64,000 nucleotides of DNA. Source: Harmonia axyridis (taxonomy: Eukaryota > Arthropoda > Insecta > Coleoptera > Coccinellidae). The position numbers were made by a program, and so were the translations under genes. Shown here in pieces: positions 24,268 through 37,044 of the stretch (the stretch's first letter is position 1; each line of letters starts with the position of its first letter). The stretch is from contig NC_059503.1 of the NCBI RefSeq assembly GCF_914767665.1, positions 14,136,001 to 14,200,000 on the forward strand, in the 5' to 3' direction. The notes under the pieces were generated by a model that was given only the letters and a program-made list of their open reading frames with translations, had not been told where the DNA came from and ran no database searches.

Positions 24268-25219
24268 AAGGGTGTTTTTTTAGAGCTATAGAACTTTAAA
24301 TTGCAATAAAACAATGATGGATTATTCGATTGACATGAATTTTATTTATGCGCGAGATAATCTTGTAGCCTTATATTTTAAATATGATTTCTGGCATATG
24401 ACCGCCACCGGCTGGCTCGGATGTAGTCCAATCTGGACGTTAAATTTTCGACGTCCAATTTTCGATGATTTTTTCCAACATTTGTGGCCGTATATCGGCA
24501 TTAACACGGCGAATGTTGTCTTCCAAATGGTCAAGGGCTTGTGGCTTATCCGCATAGACCAATGACTTCACATAGCCCCAAAGGAAGTAGTCTAGCGGTG
24601 TTAAATCACAAGATCTTGGAGGCCAATTCACAGGTCCAAAACGTGAAATTAGGCGGTCACCAAACGTGTCTTTCAATAAATCGATTATGGCACGAGCTGT
24701 GTGACATGTTGCGCCGTCTTGTTGGAACCACAGCTCCTCGACATCATGGTTGTTCAATTCAGGAATGAAAAAGTTAGTAATCATGGCTCTATACCGATCA
24801 CCATTGACTGTAACGTTCTGGCCATCATCGTTTTTGAAGAAGTACGGACCAATGATTCCACCACCCCATAAAGCGCACCAAACAGTTTTTCTGGATGTAA
24901 CGGTGTTTCGACATACACTTGAGGATTAGCGTCACTTCAAATGCGGAAGTTTTATTTGGAGACGTAGCCATTCGACCAGAAGTGCGCTTCATCGCTAAAC
25001 AAAATAAAATGGACGTAGTGCGCGATACGTATCCCGCACAGAACCATTATTTTCGAAATGAAATTGCACTATTTGCAAGCATTGTTCAGGCGTGTGAGTC
25101 TATTCATGATGAATTACCAAACCAAACTGAGAATAAATCACTTAACAGCTGTTGAATCGGTCGCCATCTTAAACAGTAATGCTAACTTGAAGTTATATAC
25201 CTTGAAAAAAACCACCCGT
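24268..25219 (-). pseudogene. DD41D mariner deletion derivative, copy a
   Basis: The element is flanked by TA (24266-24267 and 25220-25221). The ends are AAGGGTGTTTTTTTAGAGC and its partner ending CACCCG. The minus-strand frame 24440-24784 encodes the catalytic core: ELWFQQDGATCHTARA and SCDLTPLDYFLWGYVKSL, with 41 residues between the two Asp. The first catalytic Asp block (ILFSDEAHFW) lies near 24990. The N-terminal region is joined at the shared deletion point (ACGTCCATTTTATTTTG, about 25010). A frameshift separates the N-terminal and core parts. Confidence 0.88.
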
Positions 25220-25224
25220 TACAA

Positions 25225-25560
25225 CAGCAATATTCTGAGTTGTTTTTAAGCGATACACAATGTTTGGATTCTTGACATCATTAACTTGTACCAACTGTTC
25301 AAATCTTTCTACCAGCTTCACTATTACCGGCTGAGAAGGTGCTTCACCACGACCCGAAAAAGCTTTAGTTTTGTGAAATGTGATTATAAAATTATCACCA
25401 TTTTGTAGTAAATTTTAACAATTTCATTGCGTTGTTGAAGCATGTATCATTTCATTTTTTTCAATGGAGTAGTTTTTATTTGTCAAATGTCAAAAGACAA
25501 CCTTCAAAAGTGACAGCTGCGCATATATTCAAAATGACACCTCTTATTATTTTTGTTCAG
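25225..25560 (-). pseudogene. Older DD41D-type transposase N-terminal relic
   Basis: The minus strand reads QRNEIVKIYYKNGDNF, then PSQPVIVKLVERFEQLV, the two-helix DNA-binding start of this transposase class, with about one frame break. It is homologous to 3020-3187. Copy a (24268-25219) sits immediately left, perhaps inserted into it. Confidence 0.55.
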
Positions 25561-25987
25561 GAGTTATCATCTATAATGAATTCAATTTCAATTATGAACA
25601 TTCCGTCAAATTCACCTAACGTGCTGCTATCTATAACGAGCTATTTACTACGAACATGTCATTTCTGAGCGACCTATCTTCCCAATCTCTCTACGCAAAT
25701 TGAACGAGATCATAACATATTTTGAAGCAGAAATGTCGACTACGTTTACTCAGCGTTGATGAATCGCGAATTGGTGAAGTTTCTGATGTGTTGTTTATTG
25801 TTTCTCCCTATGAGATATAAATCCCCCATCCAAGCCCTCGGTGAATCAATGAAAATTAAACAACAGCCTCTGAGAGATCTCACAAACGACTTGGAGAATC
25901 GTCATATAAACATTAATCAAGTTAAATTCGGATGGAGAGTACTGGAAATTAATTTAACTGGATTTGGGATGATTCGTTGACTGAATG

Positions 25988-26428
25988 TGTTAAGGCTTAC
26001 AGAGGAAGAAGAAGAATACTGCTTCGATGCTTTCTCCCACCATTGCCCCACCACCAGAGAGGGCTTCCAGTTATTCACTATTCACAGTGACAATTCACCA
26101 TTCACCAGTCAGAATTCAATATTCAATCAGTTAACATCCAGGCAATCAGTAACTCAACATTCATACATATTCAAGTATTCAAAGTTATTAATATTATAAT
26201 TTTATACAGTGTTTGTGTTAATATATTAAGTAAAAATCATACGTATTTTATTACAAACAAATCAAGCATAAACACCACAAGTTACTGAAGCCTAATTCAA
26301 ACATACAACCATTCAAGATCCATCAGGAGCCGAATTCACACACAAGCAATCAAGCATACACACGTTCACGGTAATTCAATCAGAAGATCATTTTTGTAAT
26401 TCAAACAAGAAGTCCACATTCACATTCA
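25988..26428. mobile_element. Probable solo LTR (441 bp)
   Basis: The sequence begins TGTTAAGGCTTACAG and ends CACATTCA (TG...CA). It is flanked on both sides by GAATG (25983-25987 and 26429-26433), a 5-bp target duplication typical of BEL/gypsy-type LTR elements. An AT-rich TATA-like stretch (TTATAATTTTATACAG) lies about 215 bp in. No internal coding region is adjacent. Confidence 0.65.
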
Positions 26429-26847
26429 GAATGTGAGTCAAATCAATTGAAAGAGCGAATCAAGTTTTATATAAAAGAACGAAATGATTCTTCAAAAAAA
26501 AATCTGGTAAAAGTCAAGCGAAAATTCAATATTGATGATAAAGTTTATGCCTTATACGAAATATAAGCGCAAGTCTTATTTAAAAGGGATCTGTCAATAT
26601 ATTCTCAGAGGAGAAGGGCCTAAAATAATATGCGGTATTGACAGAGCGATTGAATGATCAGTACGAGTTAGGAATATTACAATTGTTCCAACTTTCGTCG
26701 AAAGAAAGTAATTTCATGTCTTTTCATGAATTTACACAAAATTATTGTTTTGCCTCTTTTGTAACGATTTTTAATATACATCAGCGCGTTGTAAGTAACC
26801 ACACAATAAATTCTTTCGAGAAAAACGAACAGTTACCAAACTTATTA
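26429..26847. other. No gene seen
   Basis: Non-coding. The frame 26638-26880 overlaps the start of the Tigger element and has no domain. Confidence 0.5.
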
Positions 26848-27484
26848 CAGTACAACTTCGATAGTTCGGACAGTCGCTAGTCCGGACACTCCAGTATTCC
26901 GGACACTGCTGGGATTCGGGCATTCTGAAATTTTTACCTCTGAAATCCGGGCGCGAAAATATTCATTATGCAAAACAATAGCATTTTCCTGCAAATACAT
27001 GTAAAAAACGGTTACATGCCGGTTGGAAACAGCGCGGCGGCAGCACCTTTCATTCTGCACTTTGTTTTTGAGCGTGTCGGACGCAATGGCTCCAGTCAAC
27101 TGATCACATAAGACACTTACACTCACAGAAAAGTCTAGCTATCAGGTGGACTGAGAAGAATAATCTTACCCTTGAAGATTTATAGCTTTTGAAAAGGCTT
27201 AAAGACAAGGCAATTGATGCATCCAAAAACGTCCAAACTAAAATTGATATGTATTTTTCAAAAAAGTAGAAAATATTTCATTTTGCATACATACATAATA
27301 TATATGTATACAATATTATAAATACAACAACAAATAAATTTTTGTTACTTGATTAATAAACCCTATTTTTATAATTCATAAGTTGTTTTATTTCTTAAAT
27401 TAAAATCACTCCAGTAATCCGGACGCCTCAATAATCCGGACAGGTACCGGAACGATATCTGCCCGGACTACTGAAGTTATACTG
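26848..27484 (+). mobile_element. Tigger/pogo-like element, internally deleted
   Basis: TIRs CAGTACAACTTCGATAGTTC (left) and the complement of CAGTATAACTTCAGTAGTCC (right), each followed by several CCGGAC repeats and flanked by TA (26846-26847 and 27485-27486). The tail at about 27194-27270 reads KRLKDKAIDASKNVQTKIDM followed by YFSKK and a stop. This is the C-terminal style of pogo/jerky-type transposases. The DDE core is deleted, leaving 637 bp. Confidence 0.8.
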
Positions 27485-27524
27485 TATTTTATTTTCATCC
27501 GCAAATTAAAAATATTAAAAACTA

Positions 27525-27937
27525 CAATCCAGGTTAAAATCGTTGAAAAACGGTCCCATTTCAAGAAAAAAAAAAGGTCAAGACAATGCGCCGTGTCACA
27601 AATCAATGAAAACAATGGCAAAATTGCTTGAATTGGGCTTCGAAATGATTCTGCATCCACTGTATTCGCCAGATCTGGCCCCCAGCGACTTTTTCCTGTT
27701 CTCAGACCTCAAAAGAATGCTCGCTGGAAAGAAATTTAACGCCAATGAAGAAGTAATAACTGAGGCTTATTTTGAAACGAAAGACAAATCGTACTACAAG
27801 AATGGTATCGAAAAGTTGGAAGATCGCTATAATCGCTGTATAGCCCACGAAGGCAACTATGTTGATTAATAAAATCGAATTTTGCCAAAAAAAAATTATT
27901 TTACTATGGTAGACCGGGGACTTTTCAATTGGCCTGG
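27525..27937 (+). pseudogene. Mauritiana-type mariner, 3' fragment (copy M2)
   Basis: A plus-strand frame (27543-27869) encodes the second half of the transposase: GQDNAPCHKSMKTMAKLLEL, then SPDLAPSDFFLFSDLKRMLA, ending EGNYVD. The two Asp are 34 residues apart (D34D). The 3' TIR ends at about 27937. The 5' half is missing, and the cut lies near the GTTAAAATCG stretch. Confidence 0.88.
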
Positions 27938-29187
27938 TATTTTGAAAGTGAATGCCAAAAGAACGGAAATAAGTACTGACTTTTTGTTAATCATTGAGAA
28001 CTTTATGGTTATTCAAAATGAATTTCATTCATTCATTGATGACTTATTTCTGCGCTTAACCATAATGGTGAGACAGCCTGTATACCTCAAATACACTCTT
28101 TTTCTTTCCTTCAATATAACGATTTTACGAGGGGCTTTTATAAACCAGTAACTAAAAACGAGTGTTTATAAAAGCTATATTGTTGAGCGTTGAGCAATTC
28201 CATAAATCATCCTTAAATACATCTTAATAATCTCGAGAAAAAATCCCCCGGTAATTATTCGCCAAAAAAAAATAATTTATTCACGACAGAATTTCGGAAC
28301 GAACAGCAAACAATGCAAGACAAGATGATGGAGGGGTAAATATTCCCCCCCTGCCCCAAATACCAAGAAATTGTTCGAGGCAACAAGAAAATGATTCCTG
28401 TTCTGTAACCCTATACAGGGAACAGACCCTGGGGAAATCACCTATTGAGTTCTGACCTGCTCCTTTCTTACCCTCCGGCTCAGCTAATAATACATATTCT
28501 GCAGACAATAAATTTGGGAATTGTGAACATTGCAGAAAAGCAGGAACACGTTTTATACCACCATGCCTCCTTTGTGCTTGGTGAGACGGCGGACATATCT
28601 CACACAAATCTTTCCAGGGAATTAAACGAAATGGAGCAGGGAAAAATTATGTTACCATTCTTTAAAATTTAAAAAAAGCGGAATGGAGCCATATCTGATC
28701 CAATTTCATTGATATCCTTTTGAGAGAGCGTCGGATTCTGGGGGTTGAGAACATTGATTAAATATTATCCATTTTATGTTTATTACCACTTGTAGAGGGC
28801 GTTTCAATGAAAGTGCAAGATTTAAAGGTTGGAAAAAATATTGATTTTTAACGAGTGCGAAGTTATAATAAGTTTTTCAGTAGGAATAATACAATTTAAA
28901 ATGGTTATAATGGCAACACTGTGTACTATATTTGACATTTCTTATGTCATTTGTGTTCATTAGGTTATGTCAAATAATCGTGGAAAAATTTGAGTTTTAA
29001 CAACGTTAGAAATTGCTAAATTGTTTTATCAAAATGAGTGATACTTTGTGAAAACTGGGAGAAATTTAAGAATAATTCATGGACGACATTCTCAACAATT
29101 AAATCTTTCTCAAAAAACAACTGTTTTGAGAACTGAAGTCAACATAAACATCGTCGTTTCTGATTTTGCTCTAGAACAACTTTTATA
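27938..29187. other. No gene seen
   Basis: Overlapping short frames at 28281-28672 on opposite strands have no domain. Confidence 0.5.
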
Positions 29188-30062
29188 ACAGACCAATTGA
29201 AAAGTCCCCGGTCTATCATAGTAGAACACATTTTTTGTTGGCAAAATGCGATTTTATTATTCAACATAGTTGCCTTCGAGGGCGATAAAGCGATTATAGC
29301 GCTCTTCCAACTTTTCGATACCATTTTTGTAGTACGATTCATCTTCCGCTTCAAAATAAGCCTCAGTTTCGGCGATTACTTCGCCGGTGCTAAATTTTTT
29401 TCCAGCGAGCATTCTTTTGATGTCTGATAACAGGAAAAAGTCGCTGGGGGCCAGATCTGGCGAATACGGTGGATACAGAAGCAATTCGAAGCAAAATTCA
29501 TGCAATTTTGACATTGTTTTCATTGATTTGTGACATGGCGCATTGTCTTGATGAAACAGCCCCTTTTTTTCTTCAAATGGGGCCCGTTTTTAACGATTTC
29601 ATCTTTTAAACGATCCAATAACGCTATATAATAATCACTGGTGGTGATCTGGCCCTTTCAAAGGTAATCAATGAATATTATACCTTGCGCACCCCAGAAT
29701 ACTGACGCCATAACTTTGCCAGCTGACTGTTGTGTTTTTCCTCGCTTTGGATTCGGTTCATCGTGTGTAGTCCACTCAGCTGACTGTCGATTGGATTTCA
29801 GAGTTAAATGATGTGGCCATGTTTAATCCATTGTCACATATCGACGCAAAAATTCAGGTTTATCGCACTTAAACAGCTTCAAACACTTGTCAGAATCATT
29901 AACACGTTGTTGCTTTTGATCGATTGTGAACTCGCGTGGCACCCATTTTGCACACAGCTTTCTCATGTACAAATATTCGAGAATGATATGATGTACACGT
30001 TCAACTGATATCTTCACAATGTCTGATATCTCAATCAACTTCACTTTACGCCCGAACGACAT
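29188..30062 (-). pseudogene. Mauritiana-type mariner, 5'-truncated (copy M3)
   Basis: The left TIR after TA reads ACAGACCAATTGAAAAGTCC. Minus-strand pieces are 29823-30062 (VKLIEISDIVKISVERVHHI through RRYVTMD) and 29257-29523 (MKTMSKLHEF through EGNYVE). A stop falls exactly after the first catalytic Asp (the next codon, normally Glu, is TAA at 29820-29822). The second Asp block HQDNAPCH is present but out of frame. N-terminal HTH and 5' TIR are missing. Confidence 0.87.
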
Positions 30063-31371
30063 GGAGCGGAGTTTGGCAATCAGTAAAAGGTGGAAAAATC
30101 ATTTTACGCATGATTTTGGGAATTTTTTCAACGACGGCATAAAAATTTAAGAAAAGTTAAAAAAAAATCAAAATACTTGAATTAAAATTGAGAAGCATAT
30201 TGGAAATATACAGCCATAGGCATAGCTCTGTGGTCTCCAAGGGAACTATTTGCGAGCGCTCACATCAGTGGTATTTTCATTTTTCCATTAAATAATTGCT
30301 TTCACCTTTAAAAACCGCAGCAAAAACATGAGGATTCTCTCCGTAAATATTCCATTGTGTAGGTACGGTAAAATGTTCGCTTAAATAAGACAATTAAAAG
30401 GTCGCAGACGTGCATTCAAACGTTCGTATGACATAACCATTACTTGGGATTTCACGATAGATTTTAATTCAAAGCAGACTTTTTTCGAATCACGTTCCTT
30501 TTATTTGAAAGGGAAATCTCTTCAGCGGAAAAACAAGCAGAGGTTCATTATTTCCGAGTGTTTTCATGGTGAAAAAAAACGTTTAAATTGCATGGACTGC
30601 TTTATCACAACATATACAAAGTGTGTTCCAACAAGATAGGAGCAATTCTGCTTAGAGAGTATGCCCACATTATAAATTCAGATGTTTGAATATTTCTGTT
30701 TTTTATTTTCAGCGGAAAAAAACATACATAGAATTCATCAGAATACGTTGAAATGAAGAATCTAAGAATAGAAAGAAAAACATTGTAAATTCTATACACA
30801 TCGGATCAAAATTTTGTCATCTCACTAACTTTTCTACTCATAACCACCCTTAACAATTATTGGTGTGGATTTGAAGAAAATTTTAAAAATCATAATTGAA
30901 ACGTTTTCAATTATCTGAATTCATAACTGATCATTGATGAAGTTAATTGAAAGAATATTATATTTTCATTAACATTATTTTGATGGAATTCAATTCAATA
31001 ACAATAATAATAAATTTATTCGTTCGAAAACTACAAATAAACTTAAAAATACTGTGGAGTTATTCAATGACAACTGTGTACAGTTATTTTAAATCCAAAT
31101 TAAATTCACTCAAAAACAAAACCAAAATGAACAATTTCAATTTGGAATTTTATAATCTGTAAATATACGTTAACTGAAATCAGTATCAGCCATCTGAGAA
31201 TACTAATTTGCCAACTTACTTCATTAAAGAGAAGAAGATTATAATAGTCTATGAGATCTTGGTATAAATGATTAATTCTGTGATCAAAGGCAATGCAACA
31301 TTATGAGCCTTAGTGAAGTCAATTTTCAGTTTCAATGTCGATAAAATTAATATAAAATTTCAGTTCATATA
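30063..31371. other. No gene seen
   Basis: AT-rich, with no domain in the short frames. Confidence 0.5.
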
Positions 31372-31681
31372 CAGGGTGAGTCAATAGTGCTCGATCGGTA
31401 GATAACTCTCGAAAATTTTGGGCTAGGAGAATGATTCAAACTTTTACGGGATCGACAGCAACACGGTGATTTTAACTTCAAAAATTCGCCCAAATTTTAT
31501 CAAAATCAGACTGGTAGAAAACGAAATATTGAGGATCCTGGGAACTTCACATTTGCGTATGTTCGAGGTGCAACTTATATCTGGAAAAACTGAAGCACCT
31601 GTCGGACCATCCATTCTCCAAACAGAATTTCCATATCCAATTTCGTCCAAATGGAATGAAAATTGTGTAAGTTGTAACCTG
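31372..31681. repeat. CAGGGTGAG-ended repeat, one terminus
   Basis: It begins CAGGGTGAGTCAATAGTGCTC after TA, like other elements with CAGGGTG ends. No partner terminus was found before MITE copy C interrupts at 31682. Confidence 0.4.
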
Positions 31682-32134
31682 AGAGTAATAAACATAGATA
31701 GAGGGATCATATGTTATTTTTAGTAAGCAAATTCTGTCCCCAACATGAACTATCAAATTTGACATAAGGTGCGCGGAAATGAAAACATATCAGTGATACG
31801 ATATTTCACTCAATTCGCGAGTTTCTCCACAAAGAACGCACTTATGCCCCATAGTGAATCCACTATTTTCATATTTACTCATATTTATCATATTTACTCA
31901 AAATATATTGAAATAAATACCTAAATATAACAGAAATTCAGAAAACAAACTTCAAGCGCGCCAAACGACGTAATACAAACGATGACACTAGGAAACCAAA
32001 AGTTGCCAAACCTTGGATTTCAGTAGGTAGATACAGAAAATAATAAATAATATATCACAATCCGACAACGTAACCTAACCATGTTCGGGACATGTAAAAA
32101 TTGTGTATACTTCCTCTATCTATGTTGATTACTG
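31682..32134. mobile_element. MITE family 1, copy C (shortened)
   Basis: It starts AGAGTAATAAACATAGATAG and ends TCTATCTATGTTGATTACTG. The interior (CCCCAACATGAAC, GATACGATATTTCACTCAAT) matches copies A and E. About 140 bp are missing from the middle. Confidence 0.78.
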
Positions 32135-32763
32135 AACATTACCTGAAAAACGAAATCAAAGTTGTTCAGAACAAAAGACCGACATTATTTCATCTAAAAA
32201 AATGTCACAAAGCTTGCTCTACCTTCTGTAGACCAAGAAACGATAAATGAAATAAGTATCCAAGATCCCTTCTTCATTTTGGTCGTATCAATTTTTAATC
32301 AACCAAACATCTCAGGGGTTCGATGTCAGATGAAAATATCATTTTTCTTTCGGTGTTCTCGAACGCCAGACGTTTCAGATTCAGACTTTCTTTCCATTTT
32401 ATGCTGCCAATAAACGCCCAACTCGGACTTGGAAGATCTCAGAAGTGTCAATAACCAAGAATAATGAATTTGCTAGAGAACCCGATCCATTTGTGGAATG
32501 TTTCCAATTCACTTTACCACAAAGGTGACCCTTCATTCCAGATCGATATCCTCTTAATCACTAGGCGTATCTAACTCCACGACATTTTTTTCAATTCAAT
32601 AGGAAAAATTTTTCTGATACACAACATCACGAAACATAAAACTGATTGGATACTTCTGATGAAAAAACGTATCTAAGAGCACCTCAGGAATATTTCGTAT
32701 GATTCCTTTAAGATCCATCATCAATTGTTCATAATGATTATTTCAAAATCTTCTCGAGATATA
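32135..32763. other. No gene seen
   Basis: No coding or repeat structure recognised. Confidence 0.5.
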
Positions 32764-33688
32764 ATGGGTGTTTTTTTTCGAGATATATAACTCTAAGTTG
32801 GCATTATTATTCAAGATGGCGACAGATTTAACAGCTGTCAAGTGATTTATTCTAAGTTTGGTTTGGCAATTCATCATGAATAGACTCACGCCTGAACAAT
32901 GCTTGCAAATAGTGCAATTTTATTTCGAAAATAATGGTTCTGTGCGGAATACGTATCGCGCACTACGTCCATTAGCGATGAAGCGCACTTCTGATTGAAT
33001 GGCTACGTCAACAAACAAAACTGCCGCATTTGGAGGGAAGCTAATCCTCAAGTGTATGTCGAAACACCGTTACATCCAGAAAAACTGACTGTTTGGTGCG
33101 CTTTATGGGCTGGTGGAATCATTGGTCCGTACTTCTTTAAGATAATGATGGCCAGAACGTTACATTCAATGGTGATCGGTATAGAGCCATGATTATTAAC
33201 TTTTTCATTTCTGAATTGAACAACCATGATGTCCAGGAGCTGTGGTTCCAACAAGACGGCGCAACATGTCACACAGCTCGTGCCACAATCGATTTATTGA
33301 AAGACACGTTTGGTGACCGCCTAATTTCACGTTTTGGACCTGTGAATTGGCCTCCAAGATCTTGTGATTTAACACCGCTAGACTACTTTCTATGGGGCTA
33401 TGTAAAGTCATTGGTCTATGCGGATAAGCCACAAACCCTTGACCATTTGGAAGACAACATTCGCCGTGTTATTGCCGATATACGGCCGCAAATGTTGGAA
33501 AAAGTAATCGAAAATTGGACTTCCAGGGACTACATCCGAGCCAGCCGTGGCGGTCATATGCCAGAAATCATATTTAAAATGTAATGCCACAAGATTATCT
33601 TGTGGATAAATAAAATTCATGTCAATCGAATAAGCCATCGTTGTTTTATTGCAATTTAAAGTTCTATAGCTCTAAAAAAAACACCCTC
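32764..33688 (+). pseudogene. DD41D mariner deletion derivative, copy b
   Basis: It is flanked by TA (32762-32763 and 33689-33690). The longest intact core of the set is at 33189-33584 (131 codons): LWFQQDGATCHTARATIDLL, SCDLTPLDYFLWGYVKS, ending RASRGGHMPEIIFKM. The N-terminal start MNRLTPEQ is at about 32876. The shared deletion is extended here, so the first catalytic Asp block is damaged (frame lost and a stop near 32996). Another break near 33145 separates the beginning from the core. Confidence 0.88.
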
Positions 33689-34634
33689 TACTACGAAATC
33701 TTTCAGTAGGAGTACGAGACTATCTCATTATTCTTGAACGCAACACTGAATATTAAAGAGGAAGAAACTACCTTAATATCTTGTAAGAGAATTTCTGAAT
33801 ATCGCATGCAACGCAAAGATCATCAAACCATAGAGGATGCATGAGGCTTCCTCAAAGTGGTCTCAGCTACTTGAGTTCATTAAAACTTGGGAACTATTGT
33901 TGTAACTCTGGATATACTTCAATCATCACAAGAAAAGGGGCACAATAGATCGCCAGCTCTCAGCCTACTAATACCCCTATTTTCTAATTCAAGCAGGGTA
34001 AAAATTGACTTGGGCGATACAAGTGGAGCAAGTTGCAAAGTGAAGGGTTTCACATTGTTACAGAAATTCTTGATCCTGAACGGAATAAGTACCTATATAA
34101 TTTGCGAACAGAATATTCATCATGTTTAATACGCCTTGGGACTTGAGATTCAGACTGAGAGGTTATCATGCGGCATGGTTGCAGTTCCTTTCTATTCTAG
34201 AGGATATAAGAGATTTTATTAACGGATAGCCGTACCTTTGTTCTGGAATTTATCAAAGGTGAGATAGTTTCAACTCGTATATTCTAAGGCAGATGAAGGA
34301 ACGTTCTTTGTGTTAGTTTGCGTTCTTTTCAGAGGGTTTTGTTGTAAAATAGCCGCGGAAAATGTAAACAAAGGATTATTTAGCTTCTCTCGCAGAATAT
34401 ATTCATTAAATACTAAAACTTAACTCGAGGGGTTCGACCTGAAAATAAATAGTTAATTTCGTAATTATAAAACTAAGTACATTCAAGCCTTTTCTACTGA
34501 AAATATATTTCAATCTTCTTTTCAATGCTTTTAACAAAGCAAACACTATCTACAAAAATTAATTTTTAAAATTTTCCCATTAGTGATAAATGAAAGTATA
34601 ATAATCGGCTTAGTTTATTATAACATTTCAGAAA
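33689..34634. other. No gene seen
   Basis: No recognisable feature. Confidence 0.5.
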
Positions 34635-36046
34635 AAACAATTGAAAAGTCCCTGGTCTGATATATAGATGGCGGTGGTAGTATTGAATCCACATGATTTT
34701 TATAGCGTATTCGACTGGCTGCACCAGTTCGAATAAATTCGAACTAATTATGTCATTTAGCTCTACAAAAATTCAAATTAATTCGCTTTGGTGCAGCCAG
34801 TCGAATACGCTATTAGTTAGTACCAACCTTCAAACGATACGTGTCAAAATTCGACAGCAGTTCAATCATTAGTTTGTGAGATATTGCGTTGTGAGAGTTG
34901 CTACTTTTGTTATTTGAAAAAAGATCGAAAATAAAATTTCCTGTGCTGAAAAAGATTGCCTTTTGAGGGGAAAAAATACAGTCGAAGCAAAATCTTGGGT
35001 TTTTGAAGAGTTTCCAGGGTCTACACCAGGAAAATCAATCATCATTGATTGGTATGCTAAGTTTAAACGTGGTGAAATGAGCACCGAAGGCGGCGAACGC
35101 AGTGGACGCCCAAAAGAGGCTGTCACCGACGAAAAAATCAGAAAAGTTCACAAAATAATTTTGAATGACCATAAAGTGAAGTTGATCGAGATAGCAGACA
35201 TTGTGAAGATATCATCTGAACGTGTACATCATATCATTCACGAATATTTGTACATGAGAAAGCTGTCGAGAAAGCTGTGTGCAAAATGAGCGCCGCGCGA
35301 GTTCACAATCGATCAAAAACAACAACGTGTTAATGATTCTGAGCAGTGTTTGAAGCTGTTTAAGTGCAATATACCTGAATTTTTGCGTCGATATGTGACA
35401 ATGGATGAAACATGGCTCCATCATTTAACTCTGGAGTCCAATCGACAGTCAGCTGAGTGGACTGCACACGATGAACCGAATCCAAAGCGAGGAAAAACAC
35501 ATCAGTCAGCTGGTAAGGTTATGGCATCAGTATTCTGGGATGCGCAATGTATGATATTCATTGATTACCTCCAAATGAGCCAGACCATCAAAAGCGATTT
35601 TTATATAACGTTATTGGATCGTTTTAAGGATGAAATCGTTAAAAAAACTGCCCCATTTGAAGAAAAAAAAGGTGCTGTTTCATCAAGAGAATGCACCGTG
35701 TCAGAAATCAATGAAAACAATAGCAAAATTGCATGAATTGGGCTTCGAATTGCTTCTGAATCCACCGTATTCGCCAGATCTGGCCCCCAGCGACTTTTTC
35801 CTGTTCTCAGACCTCAAAAGACTGCTCGCTGGAAAAAAATTCAGCGCCAATGAAGAAGGAATCGCCGAAACTGAGGCCTATTTTGAAGCGAAAGACAAAT
35901 CGTACTACAAAAATGGTATCGAAAAGTTGGAAGATCCCTATAATCGCTGTATCACCCTCGAAGGCAATTATGTTGAATATTAAAATCGAATTTTGCAAAA
36001 AAATGTGTTTCACTATGGTAAACCGGGGACATTTCAATTGGCCTGT
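34635..36046 (+). pseudogene. Mauritiana-type mariner, near full length (copy M4)
   Basis: Both TIRs are present (ACAATTGAAAAGTCCCTGG at left, ATTTCAATTGGCCTGT at right). Minus the inserted 110-bp MITE it is about 1.3 kb, normal for mariner. The ORF is split three ways. The N-terminal HTH part (34963-35289) stops at a TGA where the sister copy M3 has Trp. The middle part (to 35736) carries RRYVTMDETWLHH with the first Asp. The C-terminal part (35630-35983) is in another frame. The second catalytic Asp is Glu (HQENAPCQ), while the third (APSDFF) is kept. Clearly inactive. Confidence 0.92.
34703..34812. mobile_element. 110-bp MITE with TTA target duplication (Harbinger-like)
   Basis: Perfect 24-bp TIRs start TAGCGTATTCGACTGGC. 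TTA flanks both ends (34700-34702 and 34813-34815), while the empty site in mariner M6 (near 38250) has it once. A 3-bp TWA-type duplication is the hallmark of PIF/Harbinger elements. It is inserted in the 5' untranslated part of mariner M4. Confidence 0.8.
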
Positions 36047-36703
36047 TAATGCACTACGTCAGTTCTGTACTTTCATTTATTACCAATGACAAAATTTGAA
36101 AAATTAATTTTTGTAGATTTTTGTTGATAGTGTTTGCGTACAACGCAAAATTATCGGTAAATTTCTCACGCTTGTGCGAAAATGTACCCAAAAGATAAAC
36201 AAAGCCCTCATCAATATAAAACGCGTTGCGTCAATTGATTTCGGCGCCAATCCCAGTGCCTTTCACAGTTAGAATGATGAAGTTATTTCCATGATGGAAA
36301 AATTGAGTCATCCGACCGAATTTGACCCAGTTTAAACCAACGACGAGAGAGAGGACGACGGTAAGTAGCTGCAGCTATACACTTCGAATTATATTTCAAG
36401 TCCCGCCTAGAAAGTTTTTCCCCCAAGGCTTCAGGGATGGATGCTTCTTCGCCAGAAATCTGAAAAGTCTCGTAATTTATGGGACTAATTCCTACGGGGG
36501 GGCCGACAGAGGGAGCCGATGATTTGGGATATCAAGTGGCACAATCGAAGAGTCACCTTATCGGCGAATATAATCTTCTTTTTATTCATTAATTTGGGAG
36601 AAGTTGAGGAGGATGGCGATTTGGAATCGTGAGACTTGTCGTCTATACCGAGTCTGTTGGGAATTAACAGAACTCTTATTGGTGAGGTATCAGGTGTCAC
36701 GTA
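36047..36703. other. No gene seen
   Basis: No domain. A GGTAAGTAG string near 36360 looks like a donor but has no credible exon beside it. Confidence 0.45.
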
Positions 36704-36807
36704 CAGGGTGTTCCTAAATTGGAGGTACAACCTGAAATGGGATATTTATAGAAACAAAGATATTTCCTGGGTATTAGATTAGTCGGAAAGATAACTGACA
36801 ACACATA

Positions 36808-36915
36808 ACAGGCCAATTGAAATGTCCTCGGTCTACCATAGTAAAACACATATTTTTGGCAAAATTCGATTTCATTATTTGAAGGCGATAAAGCGATCTT
36901 CCAACTTTTTGAATA
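36808..36915 (-). pseudogene. Mariner 3'-end fragment (copy M5)
   Basis: It starts with the TIR ACAGGCCAATTGAAATGTCC after TA, then untranslated sequence and the last few transposase codons. It is deleted internally and cut off after about 108 bp. Confidence 0.8.
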
Positions 36916-37044
36916 GGGATGAGGGGTGTTGCGATACCTCATTTTGAAGATCTTATCGAGTATTTTCTGATTCTGAAATTTCGCTCCAAAATTTCCATCG
37001 ATAACGACATGACAGGTAAAATAGTGGAAGACTACAACTACTTA

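Noticed and set aside
26070..26460. ATTCA-rich stretch as a microsatellite or exon
   Set aside because: The repeats are irregular. The TG...CA boundaries with GAATG flanks make a solo LTR the better explanation.
33205..33432. Antisense ORFs within the DD41D copies (also 24541-24768, 51256-51483)
   Set aside because: Shadows on the opposite strand of the transposase reading frame. They recur in each copy for that reason.
36330..36370. Plus-strand GGTAAGTAG as a splice donor of another gene
   Set aside because: The preceding sequence has no sustained frame, and no acceptor or second exon could be found.
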